DNA from: Bog-756 sp035949055
GTDB lineage: Bacteria > Actinomycetota > Acidimicrobiia > Acidimicrobiales > RAAP-2
Direction of reading: 5' to 3'
Assembly: GCA_035949055.1 (NCBI GenBank)
Contig: DASZIO010000023.1
Coordinates: 124,001-188,000 of the forward strand
DNA length: 64,000 nucleotides
Shown: positions 31,724-41,419 of the stretch, one piece after another
Layout of the letters: every line of letters starts with the position of its first letter
Position numbering within the stretch: position 1 is the first letter of the stretch
The notes under the pieces: model-generated
Seen by the model: only the letters and a program-made list of their open reading frames with translations
What the model was told of the DNA's origin: nothing
Database searches by the model: none
Made by a program: the position numbers and the translations under genes

Positions 31724-33568
31724 GTGGAGGCCTCCGCCGGGAGTGCCCGCACCCTGGCTGCGCCCCTCCAGGGCACCGTCGTATCGGTGCCGGTCGCAGT
31801 GGGCCAACGGTTCCGTCCCGGCGAGACGCTCGTCGTCATCGAGTCGATGAAGATGGAGCACGTGGTAGCAGCCGCGGCTGGCGGAGCGGTGCTCTCCCTG
31901 GCGGTCCAGTCCGGGACGGTGGTGGCCGAGGGTGATCCACTCCTGGTGGTGGAGGACGTCGCCGACGTCCGCGACGGCGCCCAATCGCCGAAGGACGAGA
32001 GGCCACCGGTTCCGCCGGCGACGCTGGTCGACCTGCGTGAGCGGCGGGATGCACTGCTCGACCGGTCCCGACCCGACGCGGTGTCACGACGGCACGAGCA
32101 GGGACGGCGAACGGCCCGTGAGAACCTCGCCGATCTGTGCGACGAGGGCAGCTTCACCGAGTACGGCGCGCTGGCTATCGCGGCCCAGCGCGGTCGCCGC
32201 TCCGTCGACGAGCTGATCCGCCGAACGCCGGCCGACGGGTTGGTGGCCGGCATCGGCCGGGTGAACGGAGTCCTGTTCGGCGAGGAGCGGGCCCAGTGCG
32301 CGGTGCTCTCCTACGACTACACAGTGCTGGCCGGCACCCAGGGTCAGCAGAGCCACCGGAAGAAGGACCGACTCTTCGGACTGGTCGAACGGCTTCGGCT
32401 GCCGGTGGTGCTGTTCGCCGAGGGCGGTGGCGGCCGTCCTGGCGACACCGACTATGCCACCGTCACGGGCCTCGACACCGTGGCGTTCGCCCTATTCGGG
32501 GGGCTGAGCGGTCTCGTCCCGCTGGTTGGCGTGGTCTCTGGCTGGTGCTTCGCCGGCAACGCCGCCCTGCTCGGCTGCTGCGATGTGATCATCGCCACCG
32601 AGGGCACTTCGATCGGGATGGGCGGTCCGTCCATGATCGAGGGAGGGGGCCTCGGGTCGGTCGAACCCGAGGATGTCGGACCGCTCGACGTGCAGACCGC
32701 AAACGGAGTGGTGGACATCGTCGCCCACGACGACGCCGACGCGGTGCGGGCCGCCCAGCGGTACCTGGCGTACTTTCAGGGGACGGTCCGCGGTTGGACA
32801 TGCGCCGACCAGGACCTGCTGCGCACCTGCATCCCCGAGGAGCGGCTCCGCGTCTACGACATGCGCGGCCTGATCGCCGTCCTGGCCGATTCGGACTCGG
32901 TCCTCGAGCTGCGCCAGGCATTCGCTCCGGGGATGGTGACGGCGTTGGCCCGGGTCGAGGGCCGACCCATCGGCGTCGTGGCCAATAATCCCGGCCACCT
33001 CGGCGGAGCGATCGACAGTGACGGGGCGGACAAGGCCGCCCGCTTCCTCCAGCTCTGCGACGCACACGACCTCCCCGTGCTCTTCTTGTGTGACACCCCC
33101 GGCTTCATGGTCGGGCCCGAGGCGGAGCGGACGGCCCAGGTCCGGCACTTCAGCCGTCTGTTCGTGGTCGGTGCCAGCCTCACCATTCCGTTCCTCACCA
33201 TCGTGGTGCGCAAGGGTTACGGCCTCGGTGCCCAGGCCATGGCCGGAGGCAGCTTCCGGTCCCCCGTCATCACCGTGGCCTGGCCGAGTGGGGAACTCGG
33301 CGGGATGGGCTTGGAAGGGGCAGTGCGGCTCGGGTTCCGCCGGGAACTCGAGGCGGCCGAGGACGACGAAGCCCGTCAGGCGCTGTTCGAGAGCATGGTC
33401 GAGCGTGCCTATGAGCACGGTCGGGCCGTGAACGTCGCCGCCTCGTTCGAGATCGACGACGTCATCGACCCGGCGGACTCCAGGGGGACGGTAATGCAGG
33501 TGCTCCGAGCGGCCCCCGAGCCGAACCATCGGACGGGCAAGAAACGCAACTGCGTCGACACCTGGTAG
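31724..33568 (+). CDS. Biotin-carrier / acyl-CoA carboxyltransferase fusion
   Basis: A 614-residue two-part protein. Residues about 10-77 are a biotinyl domain with the biotinylation site VIESMKMEHVV (Lys43). Residues about 105-600 are the carboxyltransferase of acetyl/propionyl-CoA carboxylases (PF01039): RTARENLADLCDEGSFTEYG, PVVLFAEGGGGRPGD, VVANNPGHLGGAID and VVRKGYGLGAQAMAGGSF are all typical. Carrier and carboxyltransferase usually reside on separate chains, with the carrier attached to biotin carboxylase, so this order is unusual. A biotin carboxylase must come from elsewhere. GTG start. Which acyl-CoA is used is unknown. Confidence 0.9.
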   Translation: MEASAGSARTLAAPLQGTVVSVPVAVGQRFRPGETLVVIESMKMEHVVAAAAGGAVLSLAVQSGTVVAEGDPLLVVEDVADVRDGAQSPKDERPPVPPATLVDLRERRDALLDRSRPDAVSRRHEQGRRTARENLADLCDEGSFTEYGALAIAAQRGRRSVDELIRRTPADGLVAGIGRVNGVLFGEERAQCAVLSYDYTVLAGTQGQQSHRKKDRLFGLVERLRLPVVLFAEGGGGRPGDTDYATVTGLDTVAFALFGGLSGLVPLVGVVSGWCFAGNAALLGCCDVIIATEGTSIGMGGPSMIEGGGLGSVEPEDVGPLDVQTANGVVDIVAHDDADAVRAAQRYLAYFQGTVRGWTCADQDLLRTCIPEERLRVYDMRGLIAVLADSDSVLELRQAFAPGMVTALARVEGRPIGVVANNPGHLGGAIDSDGADKAARFLQLCDAHDLPVLFLCDTPGFMVGPEAERTAQVRHFSRLFVVGASLTIPFLTIVVRKGYGLGAQAMAGGSFRSPVITVAWPSGELGGMGLEGAVRLGFRRELEAAEDDEARQALFESMVERAYEHGRAVNVAASFEIDDVIDPADSRGTVMQVLRAAPEPNHRTGKKRNCVDTW

Positions 33569-33609
33569 GGCCCCGGACCGGAAGGCTGGGATGCCGACCG
33601 CGCCCGTGG

Positions 33610-34671
<1,062 letters not shown>

Positions 34672-34732
34672 CGGGAGGGCGCACGGCCCGACGCTCGGGG
34701 CGACGTCCCCGACTGCCGGGAGGGCGCCCGCC

Positions 34733-34738
34733 TAGGGT
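34733..34738 (+). promoter_or_regulatory. -10-like TAGGGT with leaderless spacing
   Basis: TAGGGT is followed after six bases by the ATG at 34745, the first codon of a nine-codon ORF just before the antiporter. Confidence 0.4.
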
Positions 34739-34744
34739 GAGCCA

Positions 34745-34774
34745 ATGTTCACCCGGCCACCCTCGGGCAGCTGA
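34745..34774 (+). other. Nine-codon upstream ORF before the antiporter
   Basis: ATG to TGA encoding MFTRPPSGS. Its stop ends two bases before the GTG of the antiporter, and a TANNNT box lies six bases upstream. The GTG has no clear ribosome binding site of its own, so reinitiation after this ORF is plausible. Confidence 0.35.
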
Positions 34775-34776
34775 GC

Positions 34777-35972
34777 GTGACGTCGTCATCGGTCTCCACC
34801 CTGGTGCTCATCGCCTTGGCCGCGGTGCTGGCGCCGATCCTGTCCGAATTGAGCGGGCCGTTCGCCATTCCCGAGATCGTGATACAGATCGGGTTCGGCA
34901 TCCTGATAGGGCCCTACGTCCTTCATCTGACCCATCCGAGCACCATCGTGACGGGCCTCTCCGACCTGGGGCTCACCTATCTGATCTTCCTGGCCGGATT
35001 CGAGCTGGACCTCAAGAAGATCCGGGGATCGCCTCTGCGGCTGGCCTGCATGGGGTGGGGGATCTCCCTCGTGATCGGGCTTTCGGCCGCCTTCGCCCTG
35101 GTGTTCACCGGCCTGGCTCTCGACACCCTGGTGATCGGTCTGGCCCTCACCACGACCGCTCTCGGCACGCTGGTGCCCATGCTTCGCGACGCTGGGCTGT
35201 TCGACACCCGGTTCGGCTCCTACGTCGGCGCCATCGGGACCGTCGGTGAGTTCGGCCCCATCGTGGCCGTGGCCCTGCTTCTCACCAACAAGGAACCGTT
35301 GCTGACCTCGCTCCTGCTGGTGGCGTTCATCGTGGTGGCCGTCGTCACCGTGCTGTTGGCGGCTCGGTCGCAACCGCCACGGATGGTGGCCACGCTCAAC
35401 CGTCATCTGGAGTCGAGCGCGCAACTGCCCGTCCGGGTCTCCCTGCTCCTCATCGTGCTCTTGGTCCTGCTGGCCCAGAGCCTCGGGCTTGACGTGTTGC
35501 TCGGCGCCTTCGCCGCGGGCATCGTGGTCCGCCTCTTTGCGGCGAGCGGCGAGAGCGAGAGAATCCGGGGCAAGCTGGAGGCCATCGGGTTCGGGTTCCT
35601 CATCCCGGTCTTCTTCGTGGTGAGCGGCACCCAATTCGACCTGCACGTGTTCATCGACCGTCCCGAGTCGTTGTGGCGGGTCGCGGTGTTCGTCGTCCTC
35701 ATGCTGGCGGCCCGGGGCATTCCGGTGTTCATGCTCTACCGCGAGGCGCTGCCCCGAGCCCAACGTCTCCCGATGGCGCTCCTGTCGGCCACCGGGCTGC
35801 CGTTGATCGTGGTGATCACCGGATCGCCACTGCCGAAGGCCGGATCCTCCCGGTCAACGCGGCGGCACTGGTAGCCGCCGGGATGGTGACCGTGCTGGTC
35901 TTCCCGGCGACCGGATTCTGGCGCATGCGGAAGTTGGGCCCGGTCGACGAGCCGCAGGAGTCGGCGGCGTAG
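34777..35972 (+). pseudogene. Cation:proton antiporter (CPA2-type), frameshifted
   Basis: A sodium (or potassium)/proton exchanger with about 12 membrane helices. The first frame runs from GTG 34777 to a stop ending 35874; the final membrane helix continues in another frame that ends at 35972 (ILPVNAAALVAAGMVTVLVF). The switch maps to the GG at 35821-35822, after GLPLIVVIT: one base appears to be missing. Conserved parts include GPFAIPEIVIQIGFGILIGP, then LTYLIFLAGFELDLKKI and GEFGPIVAVALLL. Without the switch the protein ends in SPLPKAGSSRSTRRHW and lacks its last helix. It may be a real mutation or a sequencing error. Confidence 0.8.
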
Positions 35973-35982
35973 CGCCGGCCGG

Positions 35983-36657
35983 TCACGGTGCCTGACGACT
36001 CACCGTGAACCAGTCGCGGGCACCGAGGTAGGGCTTGAAGGCATCGACGATGTGGTCGATGTCCGCCGGGGTCTTCGGGCGTTGGAGCTCGTAGACATGG
36101 GGATAGTCGAGCCAGGCGGTGACGTGCTCCCACAGCTGCACGGCCCGGTCTCCGGCCGGCGGGTCGACCAGGACCGGCCCGAAGAGTGCCTGGCCATCGT
36201 CGAACAGCAACGTCGGAACGCCGAAGCCGCCCCGGTCCAGCACGGCCTGGTGCTCGGCCAACACCTCGTCGCCCGTGGTGGGGTCTTCGATGGCGGCCTT
36301 CACGATGCCGGAGCCCAGCCCCATCTCGAGGAGCAGGGCCTCGGCCACCTCGGGCTGGTGCGGCTTGCGCCCCTCCACGTGGAGGGCACGCCCGGCGGTC
36401 TCGTACCAGCGGTCGAGCAGGTCCATGTCAAGGCGCCGCAGGTAGGCGCCGATCCGCATCATCGACCAGCCGTAGGTCCACTCGCGCTCCCACGGGTGCT
36501 TCTTCCCCTCGGCTCGGTTCACCTCCTCGAGGCTGAAGAACCGCCAACGCACCTCCACCCCGGCCGTGTCACGGACCTCGCGCATCCAGAGCGAGGTGAC
36601 GTAGGCGTAGGGGCACATGATGTCGAAATGGAAGTCAACTGCTTCGGGTCGGCCCAC
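35983..36657 (-). CDS. DsbA-family thioredoxin-fold oxidoreductase
   Basis: A 224-residue DsbA/2-hydroxychromene-2-carboxylate isomerase-like protein. The active-site position is FDIMCPYAYV, with Cys at about residue 15 followed by PYA rather than a second cysteine, as in mycothiol- or glutathione-dependent relatives such as Rv2466c-type reductases. FGVPTLLFDDGQALFGPV is the cis-proline loop and substrate pocket. The helical insert WSMMRIGAYLRRLDMDLLDRW is typical. No signal peptide, so cytoplasmic. It converges with the antiporter gene; partner thiol and substrate are unknown. Confidence 0.8.
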   Translation of the reverse strand: MGRPEAVDFHFDIMCPYAYVTSLWMREVRDTAGVEVRWRFFSLEEVNRAEGKKHPWEREWTYGWSMMRIGAYLRRLDMDLLDRWYETAGRALHVEGRKPHQPEVAEALLLEMGLGSGIVKAAIEDPTTGDEVLAEHQAVLDRGGFGVPTLLFDDGQALFGPVLVDPPAGDRAVQLWEHVTAWLDYPHVYELQRPKTPADIDHIVDAFKPYLGARDWFTVSRQAP

Positions 36658-36788
36658 GATCGACGATCTCCTCTCAACCGGTACGGCTCACCGTGCACGG
36701 CCCACGGGCGCGGCTCGACCGGGTCAATTGCCACTGCTCAACCCGTGGGGCTACGTGACCCCGTTTCAGCACCGTACACGTCGGTCGG

Positions 36789-37769
36789 TCAGAAGTGTCC
36801 CAGCACGGGATGGGGAACATAAGGATCCTCGACCCGCTTTATCTCGTCGTCGCTCAGGTCGAGCGCTTCGGCGGCCAGGGCGTCGGCCAGGTGCTCCGGC
36901 TTGGTGGCCCCGACGATCGGGGCGGTGACCCCCGGCCGCTGGAGGAGCCAGGCCAGCGCGATCTGAGCCGGTGACACGCCGCGTTCGGCCGCCACCTCGG
37001 CCACCCGTTCGACGACGTCGAAGTCGGTCGGCTGGCTGTAGAGGTAGTCGGTGAAGGCGTCGGTGTCCGACCTCGTGGTGCGTCGCGTTCCCTCCCGGCT
37101 CCGGTTCCCGGCCAGCACACCTCGGGCCAGCGGGCTCCAGGGAATGACCCCGACGCCCTGGTCGATGCACTGGGGGATCATCTCGCGCTCCTCCTCGCGG
37201 TAGACGAGGTTGTAGTGCGGCTGCATGGAGACGAATCGCGTCCAGTGATGGAGATCGGCGACGTGCTGGGCCTTGGCGAACTGCCAGGCGAACATGGAGC
37301 TGGCTCCGATGTACCGGGCCTTGCCGGCGCGTACGACGTCGTGCAACGCCTCCATGGTCTCGTCGATGGGCGTCCTCGGGTCCCACCGGTGGATCTGGTA
37401 GAGGTCGATGTAGTCCATGTCCAGCCGGGCCAGCGAGGCGTCGATGCCCGAGAGGATGTGCTTGCGTGACAGCCCGGCACCGTTCTCGCCCGGGGTCATT
37501 GGCATGTAGACCTTGGTGGCCACCACCACCTCGTCGCGAGTGAGGTATTTGGGTAGCAGCCGTCCCGTGGCGACCTCACTGGCCCCGCCCGAATAGGTGT
37601 CGGCGGTGTCGAAGAAGGTGATCCCCCCTTCGACGGCGGCCCGGACAATGGGCTCGGTGGCGTCCTCGTCGAGCACCCAGGGTCGCTCGCTGCCGTTGCC
37701 GTAACTCATCATCCCGAGGCACACCCGGGACACCCTGAGGCCCGTGTCCCCGAGATTCACGTACTGCAT
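36789..37769 (-). CDS. Aldo/keto reductase
   Basis: A 326-residue aldo/keto reductase of the AKR with potassium-channel beta-subunit type. The barrel opening is YVNLGDTGLRVSRVCLG; the catalytic Asp and Tyr are in FFDTADTYSGGASEVATG, the Lys in VVVATKVYMPM, and the His in DLYQIHRWDPRTP. IPWSPLARGVLAGN and LAWLLQRPGVTAPIVGATK form the NADPH-binding end. The ATG at 37769 is preferred since GGAGGTG precedes it closely; a second ATG at 37781 has no such site. It stands alone, divergent from the exporter operon. Confidence 0.88.
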   Translation of the reverse strand: MQYVNLGDTGLRVSRVCLGMMSYGNGSERPWVLDEDATEPIVRAAVEGGITFFDTADTYSGGASEVATGRLLPKYLTRDEVVVATKVYMPMTPGENGAGLSRKHILSGIDASLARLDMDYIDLYQIHRWDPRTPIDETMEALHDVVRAGKARYIGASSMFAWQFAKAQHVADLHHWTRFVSMQPHYNLVYREEEREMIPQCIDQGVGVIPWSPLARGVLAGNRSREGTRRTTRSDTDAFTDYLYSQPTDFDVVERVAEVAAERGVSPAQIALAWLLQRPGVTAPIVGATKPEHLADALAAEALDLSDDEIKRVEDPYVPHPVLGHF

Positions 37770-37976
37770 GGTCACCTCCATCGGCGGTCGCCGGGCTCTG
37801 TGATGCGCTCGCCACGATCCGTGGTGACGCTTCCCGCTGACCTTAGGCCTCGAGCGTCAGTCCCCGTTCTGCCAGGTCATCGTTCTCAGCCAGCTCACAG
37901 GTGGCTGTTTCCTGACGTAGAGGTTGACTGGCTTGGATGGGCTGGCCTCAGACCGCCGAACGAACGGGGTGTACGG

Positions 37977-39290
37977 GTGTCCAGGCATCGAACGTGGTCC
38001 ACCAGGAAGCGAGCTGTCGCGGCCGCAGTGGTGGTCGTCCTGTGCGGAGCCGGCGTGGGCACCTGGCTGGCCACCAGCAGCTCGGGTGCCTCTTCACTGG
38101 TCAGCTCCACGACGTCGGTGCAGACCGTGAACACGGGGACGATCACGAAGGCGGTCTCGTCGTCCGGGACGGTCGAGCCGGCCAGCCAGGCCAACCTGAA
38201 CTTCGCCGTCTCCGGTCGGGTCAGCGCCGTCGATGTGAGCGCCGGCCAGACGGTGGCCGCCGGTCAGGCCCTGGCTTCACTCGACGACTCCACCCTGGCG
38301 GCGACCCTCGCCCAGACCCAGGCCACGCTCGCCAACGATCAGGCCCAACTCACGACCGATCAGGGTGACGGCGCGTCGACGGCCCAGACAGCCTCCGACA
38401 ACGCGGCCGTGGCCTCGGCCGAGACCCAGGTCACCTCGGCCCAGACCGCCCTGGCCGATGCCACGCTGACCTCCCCGATGGCGGGCACGGTGGCGTCGGT
38501 GTCCCTCACAGTCGGTCAGCAGATCACCGGCACGGGCTCGTCGGGGACCGGCTCGTCGGGGACCGGCTCGTCGGGCGCGGGCTCGTCGGGGACCGGCTCG
38601 TCCGCAGCTTCGAGCGGCTCACCGAGTAGCTCGACTTCCGGGGGGTCCTCGGGCACCGGTTCCTCGGCGGGCTCGTCGGGTACCAGCTCGGCGGCGGCCC
38701 AGATCGTCGTGGTCTCCACGGGCTCCTACATCGTGAACGCCACAGTCGACAGCTCGCAGGTCAGTCAGGTGGCCACCGGTGACCAGACGGTCATCACGGT
38801 GAGCGGCTCGACGACGCCGATCTACGGCACGGTGGGGTCGGTCGGTCTGCTGGCCACCACGTCGTCGGGGGTGGCATCGTTCCCGGTCGTCGTCGACGTG
38901 ACCGGCAGCCCACCCCGGCTCTACGGCGGGTCGAGCGCCACCCTTTCCATCATCACCGAGGAGCTCTACAACGTGGTCGTCGTACCGACCGCGGCCATCC
39001 ATTACAGCGGCAACAGCACCACCGTGATCCTCGACTCGGGTGGTAGCCGCGTCACCAAGGTCGTCGGCATCGGCCCATCGTCGGGGGGCGAGACCCAGGT
39101 GACGAGCGGCCTTTCTGTCGGGGACAAAGTGTACGTAACCGAGCTGTCCTTCCGGGGAGCGTCAGGTGGCGGCACTGGGCGCGGTCTCTTCGGGCGCACA
39201 GGGGGAGGCGGCGGCTTCGGGGGCGGTGGCGGCTTCGGGGGCGGTGGCGGCTTCGGGGGGGCAGGCGGCTTCGGGGGGGCAGGCGGATGA
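37977..39290 (+). CDS. Efflux membrane-fusion protein (MacA/HlyD-like) with glycine-rich tail
   Basis: A 437-residue adaptor for the ABC exporter encoded next. An N-terminal anchor helix AVAAAVVVVLCGAGVGTWLA is followed by the split lipoyl domain (ANLNFAVSGRVSAVDVSAGQ and LTSPMAGTVASVSLTVGQQI) and beta-barrel domains (VVVPTAAIHYSGNSTTV). A low-complexity GTGSS-repeat insert interrupts it near residues 186-240, and the last 30 residues are glycine/phenylalanine (GGGGGFGG) repeats. The GTG at 37977 lacks a good ribosome binding site. The stop overlaps the ATPase start. In a monoderm actinobacterium it would act at the outer membrane face. Confidence 0.82.
   Translation: MSRHRTWSTRKRAVAAAVVVVLCGAGVGTWLATSSSGASSLVSSTTSVQTVNTGTITKAVSSSGTVEPASQANLNFAVSGRVSAVDVSAGQTVAAGQALASLDDSTLAATLAQTQATLANDQAQLTTDQGDGASTAQTASDNAAVASAETQVTSAQTALADATLTSPMAGTVASVSLTVGQQITGTGSSGTGSSGTGSSGAGSSGTGSSAASSGSPSSSTSGGSSGTGSSAGSSGTSSAAAQIVVVSTGSYIVNATVDSSQVSQVATGDQTVITVSGSTTPIYGTVGSVGLLATTSSGVASFPVVVDVTGSPPRLYGGSSATLSIITEELYNVVVVPTAAIHYSGNSTTVILDSGGSRVTKVVGIGPSSGGETQVTSGLSVGDKVYVTELSFRGASGGGTGRGLFGRTGGGGGFGGGGGFGGGGGFGGAGGFGGAGG
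38535..38602 (+). repeat. 15-base tandem repeats coding GTGSS
   Basis: About four and a half copies of GGCTCGTCGGGGACC lie in frame within the adaptor gene and encode the GTGSS/GAGSS linker. Copy number is likely to vary between strains. Confidence 0.75.
39207..39287 (+). repeat. 18-base tandem repeats coding the Gly-Phe tail
   Basis: Imperfect copies of GGCGGTGGCGGCTTCGGG encode the GGGGGF repeats at the adaptor's C-terminus and run up to the stop codon. Confidence 0.7.
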
Positions 39291-40084
39291 CGGTCCTGTC
39301 GGGAGGCGAAGAGGGCCGCGCCTTCCGACCTGACGACACGGCCGAGGTATGGGTGGAAGCCACGGGCCGTTACCCGGCCGCCACCTCGACGGTCATCGAG
39401 GTGCGAGATGTCGGCAAGACCTACCGCACCGGGTCGTTGGAGGTCGAAGCGCTCCGAGGGGTGACCTTCGAGATTCAGGCCGGCGAGTTCGTCGCCATCA
39501 TGGGCCCGTCCGGCTCGGGGAAGTCGACGCTCATGCACATCCTCGGGTGCCTGGATGTCCCGACCACAGGCACATTCCATCTGGCCGGTGAGGACGTCGG
39601 AACAATGTCCGAGGAAGCTCTGGCTCACGTGCGCAACCGCCAGGTCGGCTTCGTCTTCCAGCAGTTCAACCTGCTGCCCTCGCTTTCGGCGTGCCGCAAT
39701 GTCGAGCTCCCGCTGATCTACGCCGGGGTCGAGCGCTCGACGAGGAGGAAGCGCGCCCTCCAGGCCCTCGAACGGGTCGGTCTTGAGGACCGCGTCGAGC
39801 ATCGCCCCGGCGAGCTGTCTGGCGGCCAACAGCAGCGGGTGGCTGTGGCCCGGGCGCTCGTCACCGATCCAGCCCTCATCCTGGCGGACGAACCGACCGG
39901 CAACCTGGACTCGGCATCAGCCCACGAAGTGCTGGCGTTGCTCGACGAGCTCCACCAGAGCGGTCGGACGATCGTCCTCATCACCCACGAATCCGACGTG
40001 TCCATGTCGGCCCAACGGATCATGCGGATCCGGGACGGCCAAATCCTCGACTCGACGACGGTCGGATCAGGTGTCGGTGCCTGA
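39287..40084 (+). CDS. ABC transporter ATPase, MacB/LolD-like
   Basis: A 265-residue ABC ATPase. Walker A is GPSGSGKST (about 73-81), the signature is LSGGQQQRVAVARAL and Walker B is LILADEPTGNLDS with a switch histidine in VLITHESD. The FTFQQFNLL-like segment is present as FVFQQFNLLPSLSACRNVEL. ADEPTGNLD is characteristic of the MacB/LolD class, which drive mechanotransmission rather than transport through the permease core. A 35-residue N-terminal extension precedes the domain. The start overlaps the adaptor stop (ATGA), the stop overlaps the permease start. Confidence 0.9.
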   Translation: MTVLSGGEEGRAFRPDDTAEVWVEATGRYPAATSTVIEVRDVGKTYRTGSLEVEALRGVTFEIQAGEFVAIMGPSGSGKSTLMHILGCLDVPTTGTFHLAGEDVGTMSEEALAHVRNRQVGFVFQQFNLLPSLSACRNVELPLIYAGVERSTRRKRALQALERVGLEDRVEHRPGELSGGQQQRVAVARALVTDPALILADEPTGNLDSASAHEVLALLDELHQSGRTIVLITHESDVSMSAQRIMRIRDGQILDSTTVGSGVGA

Positions 40085-41334
40085 TGAGCGTCCTCGAGAC
40101 CATTCGGACCGGCCTCGAAGCGGTGGTCTCGCATCGGCTGCGGTCGAGCCTCACCGTCCTCGGCATCATGATCGGGATCACCGCGGTGATCCTCACCGTC
40201 GGGCTGGGGGAGGGGGCCCAACAACAGGTCGGATCGGAGATCTCCTCCCTCGGATCGAACCTCCTTACCATTTCGCCGGGGAGCTCGACGTCGAGTTCGG
40301 GCCTACGCGGAGGGATCGGCTCGGCCTCCACGCTGACAGTGACCGACGCCACCGCCCTGTCCTCCCCGACGGTGGCCCCTGACATCGCCGCCGTGGCCCC
40401 GGTCAGCTCCAGGTCCGAGAGCCTCGAGGCCGGCACCACCAACTGGACCACGACCGTTGTCGGCACCAATCCCTCATGGCAAACCGTTCGCGGCCGCTCG
40501 ATGGCCGAGGGGCGATTCGTGGCCGGACATGATCTGACCACCCGCGCCGATGTGGTGGTGCTCGGCTCCACGACCGCCCAGGAGCTGTTCGGGCTGCGCG
40601 ATGCGGTCGGGCAGTCCGTAACGATCAACGGGCTGCCGCTCACGGTGGTCGGCGTACTCGACACGGTGGGATCTTCGGGAGGATCGGGCACTTCGACGGC
40701 CGCTGATCAGGACGATCTGGCCGTGGTGCCGATCACCACCGCGGCGACTCAGTTGTTCGGGGGGACCGAGCGCAATTCCGTCGGTCAGATCCTGGTCCAG
40801 GCCACCTCGGCCTCGACGCTGTCTGCCGCCTACCAGGAGGCCGACAGCGAGCTGCTCAGCCTCCACGGCATCTCCAACGCCGCGAACGCCGACTTCACCA
40901 TCGAATCGCAGCAGCAACTCCTGTCGACTGCCACCTCCGTTGACAAGACGCTCACAGTCCTGCTTGGCGGGATCGCCGGCATCTCGTTGTTGGTGGGGGG
41001 CATCGGCGTGATGAACATCATGCTGGTCTCGGTGACCGAGCGGGTCCGAGAGATCGGGTTGCGCAAGGCACTCGGGGCTACCCCCCGCATCATCGGGCGC
41101 CAGTTCGTGGTCGAGGCGTCGGTCCTCGGTCTGGTGGGCGGCCTGCTCGGGGCGGTCCTCGGCCTCATCGGTGCCGAGGTCCTCCCTCACTTCATCTCTG
41201 ACCCCGTCGCCATCTCGCCGGTGGCGACCGCCGGAGCCATCGCCATCGCCATCGCCATCGGCATGGCGTTCGGCGTCTACCCGGCCGGCCGGGCTGCCCG
41301 GCTGGCACCCATCGACGCGTTGCGCAGCGAATGA
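40084..41334 (+). CDS. ABC transporter permease, MacB/FtsX family
   Basis: A 416-residue permease with the MacB layout: one N-terminal membrane helix (LTVLGIMIGITAVILTVGLG), a large outer domain of about 230 residues including GRSMAEGRFVAGHDL, then three C-terminal helices. LLVGGIGVMNIMLVSVTERVREIGLRKALGA is the conserved FtsX block; here LRKALGATPRIIGRQF is seen intact. It works with the ATPase before it and the adaptors around it. Such systems export peptides or siderophores or lipids; the cargo is not indicated. Confidence 0.9.
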   Translation: MSVLETIRTGLEAVVSHRLRSSLTVLGIMIGITAVILTVGLGEGAQQQVGSEISSLGSNLLTISPGSSTSSSGLRGGIGSASTLTVTDATALSSPTVAPDIAAVAPVSSRSESLEAGTTNWTTTVVGTNPSWQTVRGRSMAEGRFVAGHDLTTRADVVVLGSTTAQELFGLRDAVGQSVTINGLPLTVVGVLDTVGSSGGSGTSTAADQDDLAVVPITTAATQLFGGTERNSVGQILVQATSASTLSAAYQEADSELLSLHGISNAANADFTIESQQQLLSTATSVDKTLTVLLGGIAGISLLVGGIGVMNIMLVSVTERVREIGLRKALGATPRIIGRQFVVEASVLGLVGGLLGAVLGLIGAEVLPHFISDPVAISPVATAGAIAIAIAIGMAFGVYPAGRAARLAPIDALRSE

Positions 41335-41419
41335 CCCGGGCCGTCGCGACATGCCCATGAAGACCGAGACCTTCGACAGCAACAGACCGCAGCTACCACC
41401 GATAACGACAAGGATGAAC

